Positions 24,800 to 33,926 of a stretch of 64,000 nucleotides of DNA are shown here, in pieces. How positions within the stretch are numbered: position 1 is the stretch's first letter; the number at the start of each line of letters is the position of its first letter. Both the position numbers and the translations under genes were made by a program. Source of the DNA: UBA1081 sp045535305 (GTDB lineage Bacteria > Bacillota > Clostridia > Oscillospirales > Acutalibacteraceae); assembly GCA_045535305.1 (NCBI GenBank), contig JAZSLJ010000073.1, positions 186,001 to 250,000 of the forward strand. The letters are read 5' to 3'. The notes beneath the pieces are model-generated. The model was not told the origin of the DNA. It did no database searches and worked only from the letters and a program-made list of their open reading frames with translations.

Positions 24800-26398
24800 A
24801 TGGATAAAAAATTTGCAATTACTTATGATATCGGCACTACAGGCGTAAAAACCTGTGTTTTTGAAATTTCCGACACCGTTAAGCTTCTCGGTGCTGCTTC
24901 TCAGGGATATCAGCTTTATGTTTTTCCTGACGGTGGTGCAGAACAAGACCCCGATGAATGGTGGAACGCAATGTGTAATACCACAGAAAAAGCATTAGCT
25001 AAGGCTGATATTTCTGCTGATAAGATTGACGGTATATCATTCTGCTCACAGATGCAAGGTGTTGTTCTCGTTGATAAAGACGGTAATCATGTTCGCAGAG
25101 CCATGAGTTATATGGATCAGAGAGCAAGAGAAGAACTTAAAAAAGGTATTGCTTACGGATTCCAGATTGCAGGTGCAAATGTTCCTAAGCTTCTTAAATC
25201 ATTACAGATAACAGGTGCTGTTGCGGCATCCGTTAAGGACCCTGTATGGAAATATAAATGGGTAGAAGCTCACGAGCCCGAAAACTTTAAAAAAGTACAT
25301 AAATGGCTTGACGTTAAGGAATACTTAATTTGCCGTATGACAAGTGAATTCTGTATGACACCCGACTCTGCGTTTGCTACAATGCTTTATGATATAAGAA
25401 AAGGTAAACAGTGTTGGAGTAAGGAAATGACAGATATGCTCGGTGTTAAATTTGAGCATATGCCTGATATAAAGCCTTGTGATTCAAAAATCGGTGAACT
25501 TACAGAAAAAGCGGCTAATGAATTACATCTTGTTCCCGGTATTGCTGTTTTCGGCGGCGGCGGGGATGCATCACTTATCGGTGTTGGTGCAGGTTCTGTT
25601 GAAATGGGTGATACTCACGTTTACTCCGGTACATCAGGTTGGGTATCAACTGTTGTTGATAAGAGCATAGTTGATGCAAATGCCATGATTGCCGCTATTG
25701 TAGGTGCAGATAAAGGTAAATACAATTACTTTGCAGAGCTTGAAACTGCAGGTAAATGTCTTGAATGGGCAAAGGATCATCTTTGTCTTGATGAGGTTGG
25801 CATTTATCTTAAAAAGGAAAATGTTGCAGAATCATATGAGGCTAAATATACAAGTCTTTATGACTATATGTCAGAAGTAATTGACAAGGTTCCTGCAGGT
25901 GCAAACGGAGTTATTTTTACTCCCTGGCTTCACGGTAACCGCTGTCCGTTTGAAGATCCTAACGCAAGAGGCTCATTCTTTAACATCAGTCTTGATACAG
26001 GTAAATCAGAGCTGTTGAGAGCAGTTATAGAAGGTGTTTGCTTCCATTTGAAATGGTTTATTGATGTTCAGGAAAAGAAAATAAAGACATCTGAAAAAAT
26101 CCGTTTTGTAGGTGGCGGCGCGCTTTCTCAGGTTACTTGTCAGATACTTGCAGATATTACAGGTAAAACTGTAGAGTCTGTTGACAGTCCGCAGAATGTT
26201 GGTGCTGTTGGCGCCGCAGTTATTGTTGCTTGCGGTCTTGGTATGATTAACAGTGTCAGCGAAGCTAAAAAACTTATACCTGTTATAAAAACATATACAC
26301 CTAATGCTGATAACAGCGCTGTTTATAAAAAACAGTATGAGGTATTTAAAAATCTTTATAAATCAAACAAGGCTAACTTTGCCGCACTTAACGGTTAA
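24800..26398 (+). CDS. FGGY-family carbohydrate kinase
   Basis: This 532-residue sugar kinase of the xylulokinase/glycerol kinase superfamily phosphorylates a sugar or polyol with ATP. The N-terminal ATPase fold starts ITYDIGTTGVKTCVFE; the substrate region has ISFCSQMQGVVLVD and AMSYMDQRA; FGGGGDASLIGVGAG is an unusual glycine run in the hinge; the C-terminal adenosine motif is RFVGGGALSQVTCQILADITGKTVE. Motifs fit the xylulokinase branch but do not fix the substrate. It follows recR by 14 bases with ACGGAGG upstream and so is probably transcribed with it; no sugar pathway partner is adjacent. Confidence 0.88.
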   Translation: MDKKFAITYDIGTTGVKTCVFEISDTVKLLGAASQGYQLYVFPDGGAEQDPDEWWNAMCNTTEKALAKADISADKIDGISFCSQMQGVVLVDKDGNHVRRAMSYMDQRAREELKKGIAYGFQIAGANVPKLLKSLQITGAVAASVKDPVWKYKWVEAHEPENFKKVHKWLDVKEYLICRMTSEFCMTPDSAFATMLYDIRKGKQCWSKEMTDMLGVKFEHMPDIKPCDSKIGELTEKAANELHLVPGIAVFGGGGDASLIGVGAGSVEMGDTHVYSGTSGWVSTVVDKSIVDANAMIAAIVGADKGKYNYFAELETAGKCLEWAKDHLCLDEVGIYLKKENVAESYEAKYTSLYDYMSEVIDKVPAGANGVIFTPWLHGNRCPFEDPNARGSFFNISLDTGKSELLRAVIEGVCFHLKWFIDVQEKKIKTSEKIRFVGGGALSQVTCQILADITGKTVESVDSPQNVGAVGAAVIVACGLGMINSVSEAKKLIPVIKTYTPNADNSAVYKKQYEVFKNLYKSNKANFAALNG

Positions 26399-26423
26399 TA
26401 TAGCCTGAAAGGATAAAACAATA

Positions 26424-27311
26424 ATGATAGAATTAAACTCAGTTTTCTCAACCATTTGTACAGAGCTTGAATCCACAATGAAAAGTCTTGATTTCAAGCT
26501 TGATATACCTGCTGAAATTGAAAAGGGTGCAACACCTGTTTTCACAAGAGATAAAGCACAGTATATTGCATACAGTGGTGAAAAAGGCAAAATAAGAATT
26601 TTATTTAATGACAATAAAATTCGTCTTCTTCTCGGCGAAAAAGATGCAAAAAGCACTGATGACAGTGATTACACTTTGCTTGGAAGCTATCTGCTTATTC
26701 TTGATGAATATGAGATTCGTGATGTTAAATCAATTGTAAATGAAATCATTGAGAATATTACAGAAGAACTTACACCTAAAAAGATTGCAAAAAGACAGCA
26801 GAATATCAAAGCTCAGGCAACGGTTTCCCGTGCAGCTGTAAAAAATGGTTCTCTTTTGTATGATCCTGCTACTCTTGCATTAAGACTTGCAGCATTATAT
26901 CCTCAGCTCAAAGATGAATATAAAGACCATCTTGCAATTTATGACGATTTCCTTTGTGAAGATTTCTTTATGAATCATGTAAATCCTCTTGTTTTTGATA
27001 CAATTAAGGAAAATAATCCTCAGCGAATGAAAAAGCTTTTTGGTATCATTAATGAAATATTTGATGATGGTACTAATGAGGTTCAGGATGTTATTATTGT
27101 TACAATGCTTTCTTCATATGATTATGATGATTCAATGTATCAGGCTGTGCTCAGTTGTGTAAACGATTCTATTATGGAACCCTTTATTAATGTTTACAAA
27201 AAGGTTAAAAAAGTTAAGTCTGTAAGAATGCGTCTTGCAAATCCCCCCAAATATAAGGTGAAGAAGCAGAATAAAAAGAAATCAGCATTCCAGAGTGTTT
27301 TAAATCAATAA
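26424..27311 (+). CDS. Conserved-looking hypothetical protein
   Basis: I do not recognise this 295-residue cytoplasmic protein. An N-terminal alpha/beta part (about 1-115; AQYIAYSGEKGKIRILFNDNKIRLLLGE) resembles a small ligand or DNA-handling domain, a helical linker carries KKIAKRQQNIKAQ, and a second acidic helical region (about 150-255, with LYPQLKDEYKDHL and MLSSYDYDDSM) is followed by a strongly basic tail (KKVKKVKSVRMRL to the C-terminus). It has AAAGGAT upstream, sits 25 bases after the FGGY kinase and ends at a strong terminator, closing the dnaX operon. Confidence 0.8.
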   Translation: MIELNSVFSTICTELESTMKSLDFKLDIPAEIEKGATPVFTRDKAQYIAYSGEKGKIRILFNDNKIRLLLGEKDAKSTDDSDYTLLGSYLLILDEYEIRDVKSIVNEIIENITEELTPKKIAKRQQNIKAQATVSRAAVKNGSLLYDPATLALRLAALYPQLKDEYKDHLAIYDDFLCEDFFMNHVNPLVFDTIKENNPQRMKKLFGIINEIFDDGTNEVQDVIIVTMLSSYDYDDSMYQAVLSCVNDSIMEPFINVYKKVKKVKSVRMRLANPPKYKVKKQNKKKSAFQSVLNQ

Positions 27312-27320
27312 AGTCAAAAG

Positions 27321-27345
27321 CAACCGATATTCGGTTGTTTTTTTT
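27321..27345 (+). terminator. Terminator of the dnaX-recR operon
   Basis: CAACCGA-TAT-TCGGTTG followed by eight T residues. Confidence 0.85.
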
Positions 27346-27414
27346 ATGCAAAACTATTGAATATGTATTATTGTTTTGTTATAATATTAGTGAGAATTGA
27401 TAGGGAGGTTTATT

Positions 27415-28041
27415 ATGATGAGTAATTATGTTATAACCATATCAAGAAGCTGCGGCAGCGGTGGTAGTTATGTAGGTGAAGAGCTTGCAAAAAAGCTTAA
27501 TATTAAATTATATGAGCAGGATCTTTTACAGCTTGCATCTGAAGAAAGCGGAATCAGTCTTGACCTTTTTGCAAGAACCGATGAAGAACTTAAAGTGAAT
27601 CCCCTGTTCCGTTTTTCTAAATATATTTACAGAGGTGATTTGATTCCTCCGTCAAGCAGTGAGTTCACTTCTGAGGAGAATCTATTTAATTACCAGGCTA
27701 AGGTGTTAAAAGAACTTGCAGAAAAAGAATCTTACATAGTTATTGGCAGATGTGCAGATTTTGTTCTTAAAAACAGCACAAAGCTTATCCGTGTATTTAT
27801 TTATGCAGATAAAAAAGACAGAATTGATACTGAATCCGCAAGACTTTCTATTTCTGCAAAAGATGCTGAAGCACGTATTGATAAAGTTGATAAAAAGCGT
27901 AATGATCACTACAAGTATTTCACAGGTAATGACAGAATGGATGTAACAAACTATGATATATGTCTTAATACATCATCATTATCTTATGAAAAATGCGCTG
28001 ACTTGATTGTTGATTATCTTAAAAAGAATGAAATAATTTAA
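27415..28041 (+). CDS. Cytidylate-kinase-like P-loop protein
   Basis: This 208-residue protein of the AAA_26/cytidylate-kinase-like family has the P-loop-like SRSCGSGGSYVGEELAKKL at the N-terminus and VIGRCADFVL, IRVFIYADKKDR and VDKKRNDHYKYFTGN later, matching proteins annotated as cytidylate kinase-like in Clostridia. It probably phosphorylates a nucleotide or small molecule; it is not a canonical Cmk. ATG 27415 with GGAGG six bases before is preferred to the ATG at 27397. It is followed by a bidirectional terminator shared with tyrS. Confidence 0.85.
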   Translation: MMSNYVITISRSCGSGGSYVGEELAKKLNIKLYEQDLLQLASEESGISLDLFARTDEELKVNPLFRFSKYIYRGDLIPPSSSEFTSEENLFNYQAKVLKELAEKESYIVIGRCADFVLKNSTKLIRVFIYADKKDRIDTESARLSISAKDAEARIDKVDKKRNDHYKYFTGNDRMDVTNYDICLNTSSLSYEKCADLIVDYLKKNEII

Positions 28042-28048
28042 AAAATTA

Positions 28049-28079
28049 AGCTGTACAGTTTAGGCTGTACAGCTTTTTC
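28049..28079. terminator. Bidirectional terminator between the kinase-like gene and tyrS
   Basis: AGCTGTACAG (28049-28058) and CTGTACAGCT (28065-28074) form a 10-bp stem with T-rich flanks on both strands. Confidence 0.8.
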
Positions 28080-28080
28080 T

Positions 28081-29307
28081 TTATTTAATTAAAACTTTAA
28101 TAAAGATCTTTTTGCCTTTCTTTATAACTACATAACCTTTATCAAAATCGGACTTTGCGATAGTTGCAACAGGTGATGAAGGTTTAACATCGTCAACAGA
28201 AACACCGCCTTGTTCAATAAGACGTCTACCCTCACCTTTTGATTTTGCTATGCCGGCTTTAACAAGCACTTCGTTAACTGCAATAGTATTATCAATAAAA
28301 TCATCAGCAGAAAGCTCAAATGTGGGCATTGTGTCAACATTTGTGTTTGCACCGAATAGAGATTTTGCGGTTTCCTGTGCTTTTGTTGCTTCTTCTTCAC
28401 CGTGCACAAGCTTTGTAAGCTCAAATGCAAGAATTTCTTTAGCTTTGTTAAGCTCACTGCCACTCCATGAATCCATTTTTTCTATTTCTTCAAGGGGCAA
28501 GAATGTAAGCATTCTGATGCATTTAAGTACATCCCCGTCGTCAACGTTTCTCCAATACTGATAAAATTCGTAGGGAGTTGTTTTATTAGGATCAAGCCAT
28601 ACAGCGCCCTTTGCTGTTTTACCCATTTTCTTACCTTCTGAATTTAGAAGGAGTGTAATAGTCATTGCGTAAGCGTCTTTACCAAGCTTTTTACGAATAA
28701 GTTCAGTACCGCCGAGCATATTTGACCACTGATCATCTCCGCCGAACTGCATATTGCATCCGTAATTCTTGTAAAGATGATAGAAATCATAGCTCTGCAT
28801 AATCATATAGTTGAATTCAAGGAAAGAAAGACCTTTTTCCATTCTCTGTTTGTAGCATTCTGCTCTGAGCATATTGTTAACAGAGAAACAAGCACCAACT
28901 TCACGCAAAACATCAATATAGTTGAGTCCGAGAAGCCAGTCAGCGTTGTTAACCATCTGTGCTTTGCCTTCACCGAATTCAATAAATCTCTCCATCTGAG
29001 CTTTAAAGCAATCACAGTTGTGCTGAATTGTTTCCTTAGTCATAACCTGACGCATATCAGTTCTGCCGGAAGGGTCGCCTATCATAGCTGTGCCGCCGCC
29101 GATAAGAGCGATTGGTTTGTTACCTGCCATCTGCAATCTTTTCATAAGGCAGAGCGCCATAAAGTGGCCTACATGAAGGCTGTCAGCTGTGGGGTCAAAA
29201 CCGATATAAAATACAGCTTTACCTGTATTTATAAGCTCCTTGATTTCATCTTCGTCTGTTACCTGTGCAATAAGTCCTCTTGCAACAAGCTCGTCATAAA
29301 CTGTCAT
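28081..29307 (-). CDS. tyrS: Tyrosyl-tRNA synthetase
   Basis: TyrS charges tRNA-Tyr. The 408-residue class I synthetase has the HIGH-equivalent HVGH in DPTADSLHVGHFMAL, the tyrosine pocket YDFYHLYKNYGCNMQFGGDDQWSNM, the KMSKS-equivalent KMGKT and a C-terminal S4 RNA-binding domain. The HVGH/KMGKT form and the anticodon-domain layout fit the TyrZ-like or standard bacterial form. It has GGAGGAT upstream and lies 17 bases after the TIM-barrel gene at the end of the long minus-strand run. No room exists for a T-box leader directly before it. Confidence 0.96.
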   Translation of the reverse strand: MTVYDELVARGLIAQVTDEDEIKELINTGKAVFYIGFDPTADSLHVGHFMALCLMKRLQMAGNKPIALIGGGTAMIGDPSGRTDMRQVMTKETIQHNCDCFKAQMERFIEFGEGKAQMVNNADWLLGLNYIDVLREVGACFSVNNMLRAECYKQRMEKGLSFLEFNYMIMQSYDFYHLYKNYGCNMQFGGDDQWSNMLGGTELIRKKLGKDAYAMTITLLLNSEGKKMGKTAKGAVWLDPNKTTPYEFYQYWRNVDDGDVLKCIRMLTFLPLEEIEKMDSWSGSELNKAKEILAFELTKLVHGEEEATKAQETAKSLFGANTNVDTMPTFELSADDFIDNTIAVNEVLVKAGIAKSKGEGRRLIEQGGVSVDDVKPSSPVATIAKSDFDKGYVVIKKGKKIFIKVLIK

Positions 29308-29324
29308 TTTTTTATCCTCCGAAA

Positions 29325-30107
29325 TTATTTATATTTTTTTAAAACATTATATGCAATTATCGCATCTTCCTCAAAATTATCGGTTGATGCTTCTATTGAA
29401 ACTCTTTGACATCCTGCATATTCGAGAGCATCAAAAAAGCCTTTATAGTCGAATTCAGAATCATTTTTCATATATACTCTTTTATGTTGCGGATGATCCG
29501 AAGCAGGATTTGAAATATGTGCGTGCCGTAAGATATCTTTAAGCTCACGCACATCGTCATATGTATCACCTTCAACATACATATGATATAAATCACCTAA
29601 AGTTCCGACATTTTCCATATTTATGGCAGATGCAAGCATTGCACCCTCTTTGATGGTGTTAATAATATTTGATTCAGCTTTACAAAGCGGTTCAAAAACA
29701 AAATCTATACCGTACTCTGCCGCAACAGGTGCAACATAGTTCTTTACAAAATAAATAATATCATTTATGCCGTCTTTATAGGAATATCCATCCGGAAGAC
29801 TTCTTGCTCCGCCTGAACCCATAACAACCATACGGATGCCGATTTCTGCGGCGCGTGCAAATCCTTTTTTCAGATATTCTTCAATTTTTACATAATCAAT
29901 ACATTCACCTGTGATTTTAAGTTCACCGGGTAAAAAACAGTTTGCGGCTTCGCATTTGATATTTTTTTCACGGATAAGTGAAAGGAATTGATAGTATCTT
30001 TCGTTGTCGGCCTGAGTAAGTGAATTGAAATTAAGTTCAACATAATCAAAACCGATTTCTGATGCAAATTCTGCTTTGTCCATACCACAGCATACGCCTA
30101 TTTTCAT
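29325..30107 (-). CDS. Sugar phosphate isomerase/epimerase family (xylose-isomerase-like TIM barrel)
   Basis: This 260-residue AP-endonuclease-2/xylose-isomerase-like TIM barrel begins MKIGVCCGMDKAEFASEIGFDYVEL and has candidate metal ligands E in FVFEPL, D and H in GTLGDLYHM, H in RHAHIS and E in VSIEAS. Members isomerise or epimerise sugars or inositols; the substrate is not defined here. Its ATG overlaps the recN stop (ATGA), indicating translational coupling. The position between recN and tyrS is not one I know from well-studied genomes. Confidence 0.85.
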   Translation of the reverse strand: MKIGVCCGMDKAEFASEIGFDYVELNFNSLTQADNERYYQFLSLIREKNIKCEAANCFLPGELKITGECIDYVKIEEYLKKGFARAAEIGIRMVVMGSGGARSLPDGYSYKDGINDIIYFVKNYVAPVAAEYGIDFVFEPLCKAESNIINTIKEGAMLASAINMENVGTLGDLYHMYVEGDTYDDVRELKDILRHAHISNPASDHPQHKRVYMKNDSEFDYKGFFDALEYAGCQRVSIEASTDNFEEDAIIAYNVLKKYK

Positions 30108-31795
30108 ATTAAGCCACCCTTTTTATGTGTTTCTGCATCGGTAAGAAGACGGTTTGCAGATTCAAGATGAATACTGTCATTTTCGTTACCGCCAATGATT
30201 CTTGATATTTCTTCAATTCGTCCCTGCCTGTCAAGCTGTGTAACAGATGTATAAGTTTTTTCACCTTTTACAGCTTTTGATATAAACAGATGATTATCTG
30301 CAAACGCCGCTATTGAAGGCAAATGTGTTATACAAATAACCTGTCTGGGGCCGGAGACAGCATAAAGCTTTAATGCAATTTTGCCTGCTGCTCTGCCGCT
30401 TACACCTGAATCAATTTCATCAAAAATTAGTGTGTCTGTACCGTCTTTGGCGGCAAGAACACTTTTTATTGCAAGCATAATTCTGGATAATTCACCGCCT
30501 GATGCAATTTTTGCAAGAGGCTTGGGTTCTTCACCTTTATTTGCCGAGATTATGAATTCTATATTATCAATACCTGTTTCGGTAAGAACTGTTTTTTCAA
30601 AAGAAACATAAAATTTTGTTTCAGGCATATCAAGAAATGATAATTCCTTTTGAATCTGAGTTTCAAAAATTTCAGCAGCTTTTTTGCGTTTTTCTGAAAG
30701 TTCTTGGGCTATAGTCAGAGTTTTGTCTTCACATTCAACAAGCTGAGAACGCAGTTGTTCAAGCAACTCATCCGAATAAGTTATATTATGCAATTCTTCC
30801 CGAGCTTTGTCAAGAAAAATTAGCATTTCTTCTTCATTTTCACCGTATTTTTTTGAAAGTCTGTATAACAAATCAAGTCTTTCTTCAATATCCGCAATTT
30901 CTCTGTCATCAAAAGTAATATCTTCAAGTAATTTGCTTATATCTGACATATATGAATCTACAGCATATGCTGCATCACTGACTCCGTTTGCTATTTCTTC
31001 TGTGCCGTCAAGATATTCCGTTGCTGATGATAATGACCTTGCCGCGTCAAAAAGCAAAGATGCCGCTCCCGGGAAATCATCGCCGCCTGCGATTGCAGAA
31101 TATGCAAGCATTAGTGATTCAGATAGCTTTTGTGAATTTGCTATTATTTTTCTTCTTGAAAGCAGTTCATCGCGTTCTCCCGGTTGTAAATTTGCTTTTT
31201 CAAGTTCGTCTATCTGATATGTAAGCAAATCAATCTGACGGGCTTTTTTTGCATCGTCAACAGTAATACTGTTTATTTTGTTTTTAATATCCTGCAGTTT
31301 TTCAAAACTTTGCTTGTATTGAGTAAAAAGTACATCAATATCAGCAAGTGCATCTATAAACAAATAGTGCATTTCGGGATTTAAAAGTTCCTGATTATCA
31401 GACTGTCCGTGAATATTTATAAGACTGAATCCGATTTTCTTGAGCATTGAAACGGTAACTGTACATCCGTTTACTTTGCATATATTACGTCCGTCTTTTG
31501 TCATCGTACGGCTGATAAGTAATGAGTTATCATTTTCGCACGGAATATCCATATCAGCTAAGATATTTTGTGTCTTCTTTGAAATATCAATAAAAAATGC
31601 ACTGACAGTTGCTTTTGATTCACCGCTTCTTATGAGTTCGCGAGATGTTTTTTCGCCCAGTATTGCATTAATTGAATCAATAACAATAGACTTACCTGCA
31701 CCGGTTTCACCTGTCATACAGTTAAAACCCGAACAAAAGTCAATAGATGCCTGTTCAATAATTGCAATATTTTCTATTTTTAAATTTGAAAGCAA
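30104..31795 (-). CDS. recN: DNA repair protein RecN
   Basis: RecN is an SMC-like ATPase acting early in double-strand-break repair. The 563-residue protein has Walker A GETGAGKS near the N-terminus, long coiled-coil arms (about 150-370), the ABC signature IASGGELSRIMLAIK and Walker B LIFDEIDSGVSGRAA. The start codon appears to be TTG (LLSNLKIENIAI), preceded by AAGGA. The gene follows argR by 12 bases in the usual Firmicute order argR-recN. No spoIVB or spo0A follows, unlike in Bacillus. Confidence 0.96.
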   Translation of the reverse strand: MLSNLKIENIAIIEQASIDFCSGFNCMTGETGAGKSIVIDSINAILGEKTSRELIRSGESKATVSAFFIDISKKTQNILADMDIPCENDNSLLISRTMTKDGRNICKVNGCTVTVSMLKKIGFSLINIHGQSDNQELLNPEMHYLFIDALADIDVLFTQYKQSFEKLQDIKNKINSITVDDAKKARQIDLLTYQIDELEKANLQPGERDELLSRRKIIANSQKLSESLMLAYSAIAGGDDFPGAASLLFDAARSLSSATEYLDGTEEIANGVSDAAYAVDSYMSDISKLLEDITFDDREIADIEERLDLLYRLSKKYGENEEEMLIFLDKAREELHNITYSDELLEQLRSQLVECEDKTLTIAQELSEKRKKAAEIFETQIQKELSFLDMPETKFYVSFEKTVLTETGIDNIEFIISANKGEEPKPLAKIASGGELSRIMLAIKSVLAAKDGTDTLIFDEIDSGVSGRAAGKIALKLYAVSGPRQVICITHLPSIAAFADNHLFISKAVKGEKTYTSVTQLDRQGRIEEISRIIGGNENDSIHLESANRLLTDAETHKKGGLI

Positions 31796-31807
31796 TTAAA
31801 TCAATCC

Positions 31808-32254
31808 TTATTTAAACAATGTTTCAAGTTCGTGCTTTGTGTTTTGCGCTGTACGTTCTGTTCTGCAAAGAATAAATATTGTATCGTCCCCTGCAATAGT
31901 GCCGAGTATATCAGATAAGTTTATTGCATCTATTGCAGTACAGACTGCTTGTGCTGTACCTGAATGGCATTTTACAACACAAATATTCTGTGCATAATCA
32001 ACGGATGTGATTGATTCTGCAAAAATTGCATAATACTTCATGTATTTTTCGTCAGTACTGCTTGCCTGTGAGTATTTATACTGCCCGTTTAATGCAGGTT
32101 GCTTAACAAGACGCAACTCTTTTATATCTCTTGATACCGTTGCTTGTGTTACGTCAACGCCACATTCAAGCAACTTGGAAAGTAAGTCTTCCTGAGTGCT
32201 TATAGAATATTTTTCGATTAATTCAAGAATTAATAAATGTCGATCTTTTTTCAT
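31808..32254 (-). CDS. argR: Arginine repressor ArgR/AhrC
   Basis: ArgR is a hexameric, arginine-responsive regulator of arginine synthesis and catabolism. The 148-residue protein has the N-terminal winged helix (ELIEKYSISTQEDLLSKLLECGVDVTQATVSRDIKELRLVK) and the C-terminal oligomerisation/arginine domain ending IAGDDTIFILCRTERTAQNTKHEL, where GDDT is the arginine-binding signature. It lies between nadK and recN in the conserved cluster, with CGGAG upstream. Confidence 0.96.
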   Translation of the reverse strand: MKKDRHLLILELIEKYSISTQEDLLSKLLECGVDVTQATVSRDIKELRLVKQPALNGQYKYSQASSTDEKYMKYYAIFAESITSVDYAQNICVVKCHSGTAQAVCTAIDAINLSDILGTIAGDDTIFILCRTERTAQNTKHELETLFK

Positions 32255-32270
32255 TGATATTTTCTCCGTA

Positions 32271-33110
32271 TCAGTTTTTCATTTTATTGTAAAGCACATC
32301 AGTAAATGTATCATCTTTTAAATGAATGAATTTTACTTTATTTGTAGACTTTTTTATTTGAGCAGAATATCCGCAATTGAACGGAATACTCTCGTTACCG
32401 TCGCATGACACAAATATCGGATGTTTACAATCGCCGGGATTTACTATTTTTAAAACGGAATCGGTATTAAAAATAATAGTTCTTTGATTTAATGAGTGAG
32501 GACAAATCGGTGTAAATATAATACTTTCAATCTTAGGATCAACAACAGGTCCGCCTGCTGAAAGATTGTATGCGGTCGAGCCTGTTGGTGTGGATACTAT
32601 TATCCCGTCTGATTTGTAGTTGCTTACAAATTTATCATCACAGTAAAGGTCGAATGATGCAATTTTTATCTGATGGCCTCTTGCAAAAACAACATCATTT
32701 ATACAGGTATCAGAACAGACGATTTCGTTCTGTTCATTGCGAATTATTATATCAACAGCCATTCTTTCATCAATAAAATAATCACCGCTGAGAAGTTTAT
32801 TCAGTAGTTGTACCTCGTCAGTTTCCAATTCAGACAGAAATGCAAGAGTTCCTGCATTCAGACCAAGAATAGGAATATTGTAAGGTAATGCGGCTTTTGC
32901 GGCTCTTATTACTGTACCGTCGCCGCCGATAGCAATAATAATATCTGTATCGGCAGAAATTGTTTGTGAACTTTTAAAATTAACGTCATAGTTTGTAAAG
33001 TCGCCGTAAAAAGAGTATTGAATATTTAATGAATCAAGTGCCGAACACAAGCATAATGTTGAATTATATGCATTTTCTTTTGTAAGATTCGGAATTAAAG
33101 TAACTCTCAT
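32271..33110 (-). CDS. nadK: NAD kinase
   Basis: NadK phosphorylates NAD to NADP. The 279-residue protein has the diacylglycerol-kinase-like core with IIAIGGDGTVIRAA, GLNAGTLAFLSE, the ICINDV-like NDVVFARG motif and DGIIVSTPTGSTAYNLSAGGPVVDP. These are the defining motifs of the family. It has AGAGG upstream and lies between tlyA and argR. Confidence 0.96.
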   Translation of the reverse strand: MRVTLIPNLTKENAYNSTLCLCSALDSLNIQYSFYGDFTNYDVNFKSSQTISADTDIIIAIGGDGTVIRAAKAALPYNIPILGLNAGTLAFLSELETDEVQLLNKLLSGDYFIDERMAVDIIIRNEQNEIVCSDTCINDVVFARGHQIKIASFDLYCDDKFVSNYKSDGIIVSTPTGSTAYNLSAGGPVVDPKIESIIFTPICPHSLNQRTIIFNTDSVLKIVNPGDCKHPIFVSCDGNESIPFNCGYSAQIKKSTNKVKFIHLKDDTFTDVLYNKMKN

Positions 33111-33125
33111 TTTTAACCTCTGATT

Positions 33126-33926
33126 TTATTTATCAAGTTCGGAATGTGATGCTGATACAACAGCATCAATATCAATCTGTACGCTATCCTCTGAAGATTT
33201 TTTAAGGTAAATAAGATATTCAATGTTGCCTTCAGGGCCTTTTATGGGAGAATAATCAAGTCCCGATACACAATATCCGTATTCTATGGCAAAGTCGTAT
33301 ATCTTTTTTATAACTTCTGAATGAACGGCTTTATCTCTTACAACACCTTTTTTGCCTACCTTTTCACGTCCTGCTTCAAACTGCGGTTTTATTAAACATA
33401 CACATTCGCCGTTTTCTTTAAGCAGAGAATATGCGGTTGGAAGGACAAGACATAACGATATGAACGAAACATCAACAGAAAAAAAGTCAATATCATCAGG
33501 TACTTGTTCATGGGTAACATATCTTATGTTTGTGCGTTCAAGGTTAATTACTCTCGGATCGCTTCTGAGCTTCCAGGCAAGCTGACCGTAGCCTACATCA
33601 ATACTGTAAACCTTTTTAGCTCCGTTTTGAAGCATACAGTCAGTAAATCCGCCTGTTGATGCACCTATATCCATACAAATTTTATCTGTTAATGATATAG
33701 GAAAAACGGACATTGCTTTTTTTAATTTATGACCGCCGCGGCTTACAAATTCACTTGTTCCCCTTACTTCAATCTGATCTTTATCAGTAACGGTTGTTCC
33801 TGCTTTTGTGGCTTTCATGCCGTTAACATAAACCTGACCTGCCATTATAAAGGCTTTTGCCTTTTCACGGCTTTCTGTAAGACCTAAATCAAAAATTCTT
33901 GCATCAAGACGGATTTTTTCACTCAT
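33126..33926 (-). CDS. tlyA: TlyA family rRNA (cytidine-2'-O)-methyltransferase
   Basis: TlyA methylates ribose of C residues in rRNA; it is often misnamed hemolysin A. The 266-residue protein has an N-terminal S4 domain (LDARIFDLGLTESREKAKAFIMAGQVYVNG) and an FtsJ-like SAM methyltransferase domain (ICMDIGASTGGFTDCMLQNGAKKVYSIDVGYGQL, then DFFSVDVSFISL and LIKPQFE with the catalytic Lys). Its start overlaps the dxs stop by eight bases. Confidence 0.94.
   Translation of the reverse strand: MSEKIRLDARIFDLGLTESREKAKAFIMAGQVYVNGMKATKAGTTVTDKDQIEVRGTSEFVSRGGHKLKKAMSVFPISLTDKICMDIGASTGGFTDCMLQNGAKKVYSIDVGYGQLAWKLRSDPRVINLERTNIRYVTHEQVPDDIDFFSVDVSFISLCLVLPTAYSLLKENGECVCLIKPQFEAGREKVGKKGVVRDKAVHSEVIKKIYDFAIEYGYCVSGLDYSPIKGPEGNIEYLIYLKKSSEDSVQIDIDAVVSASHSELDK

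Noticed and set aside
28777..29409. 210-codon plus-strand ORF opposite tyrS
   Set aside because: It is entirely antisense to well-conserved TyrS sequence, has Cys/Phe/His-rich composition typical of shadow frames and no ribosome site.
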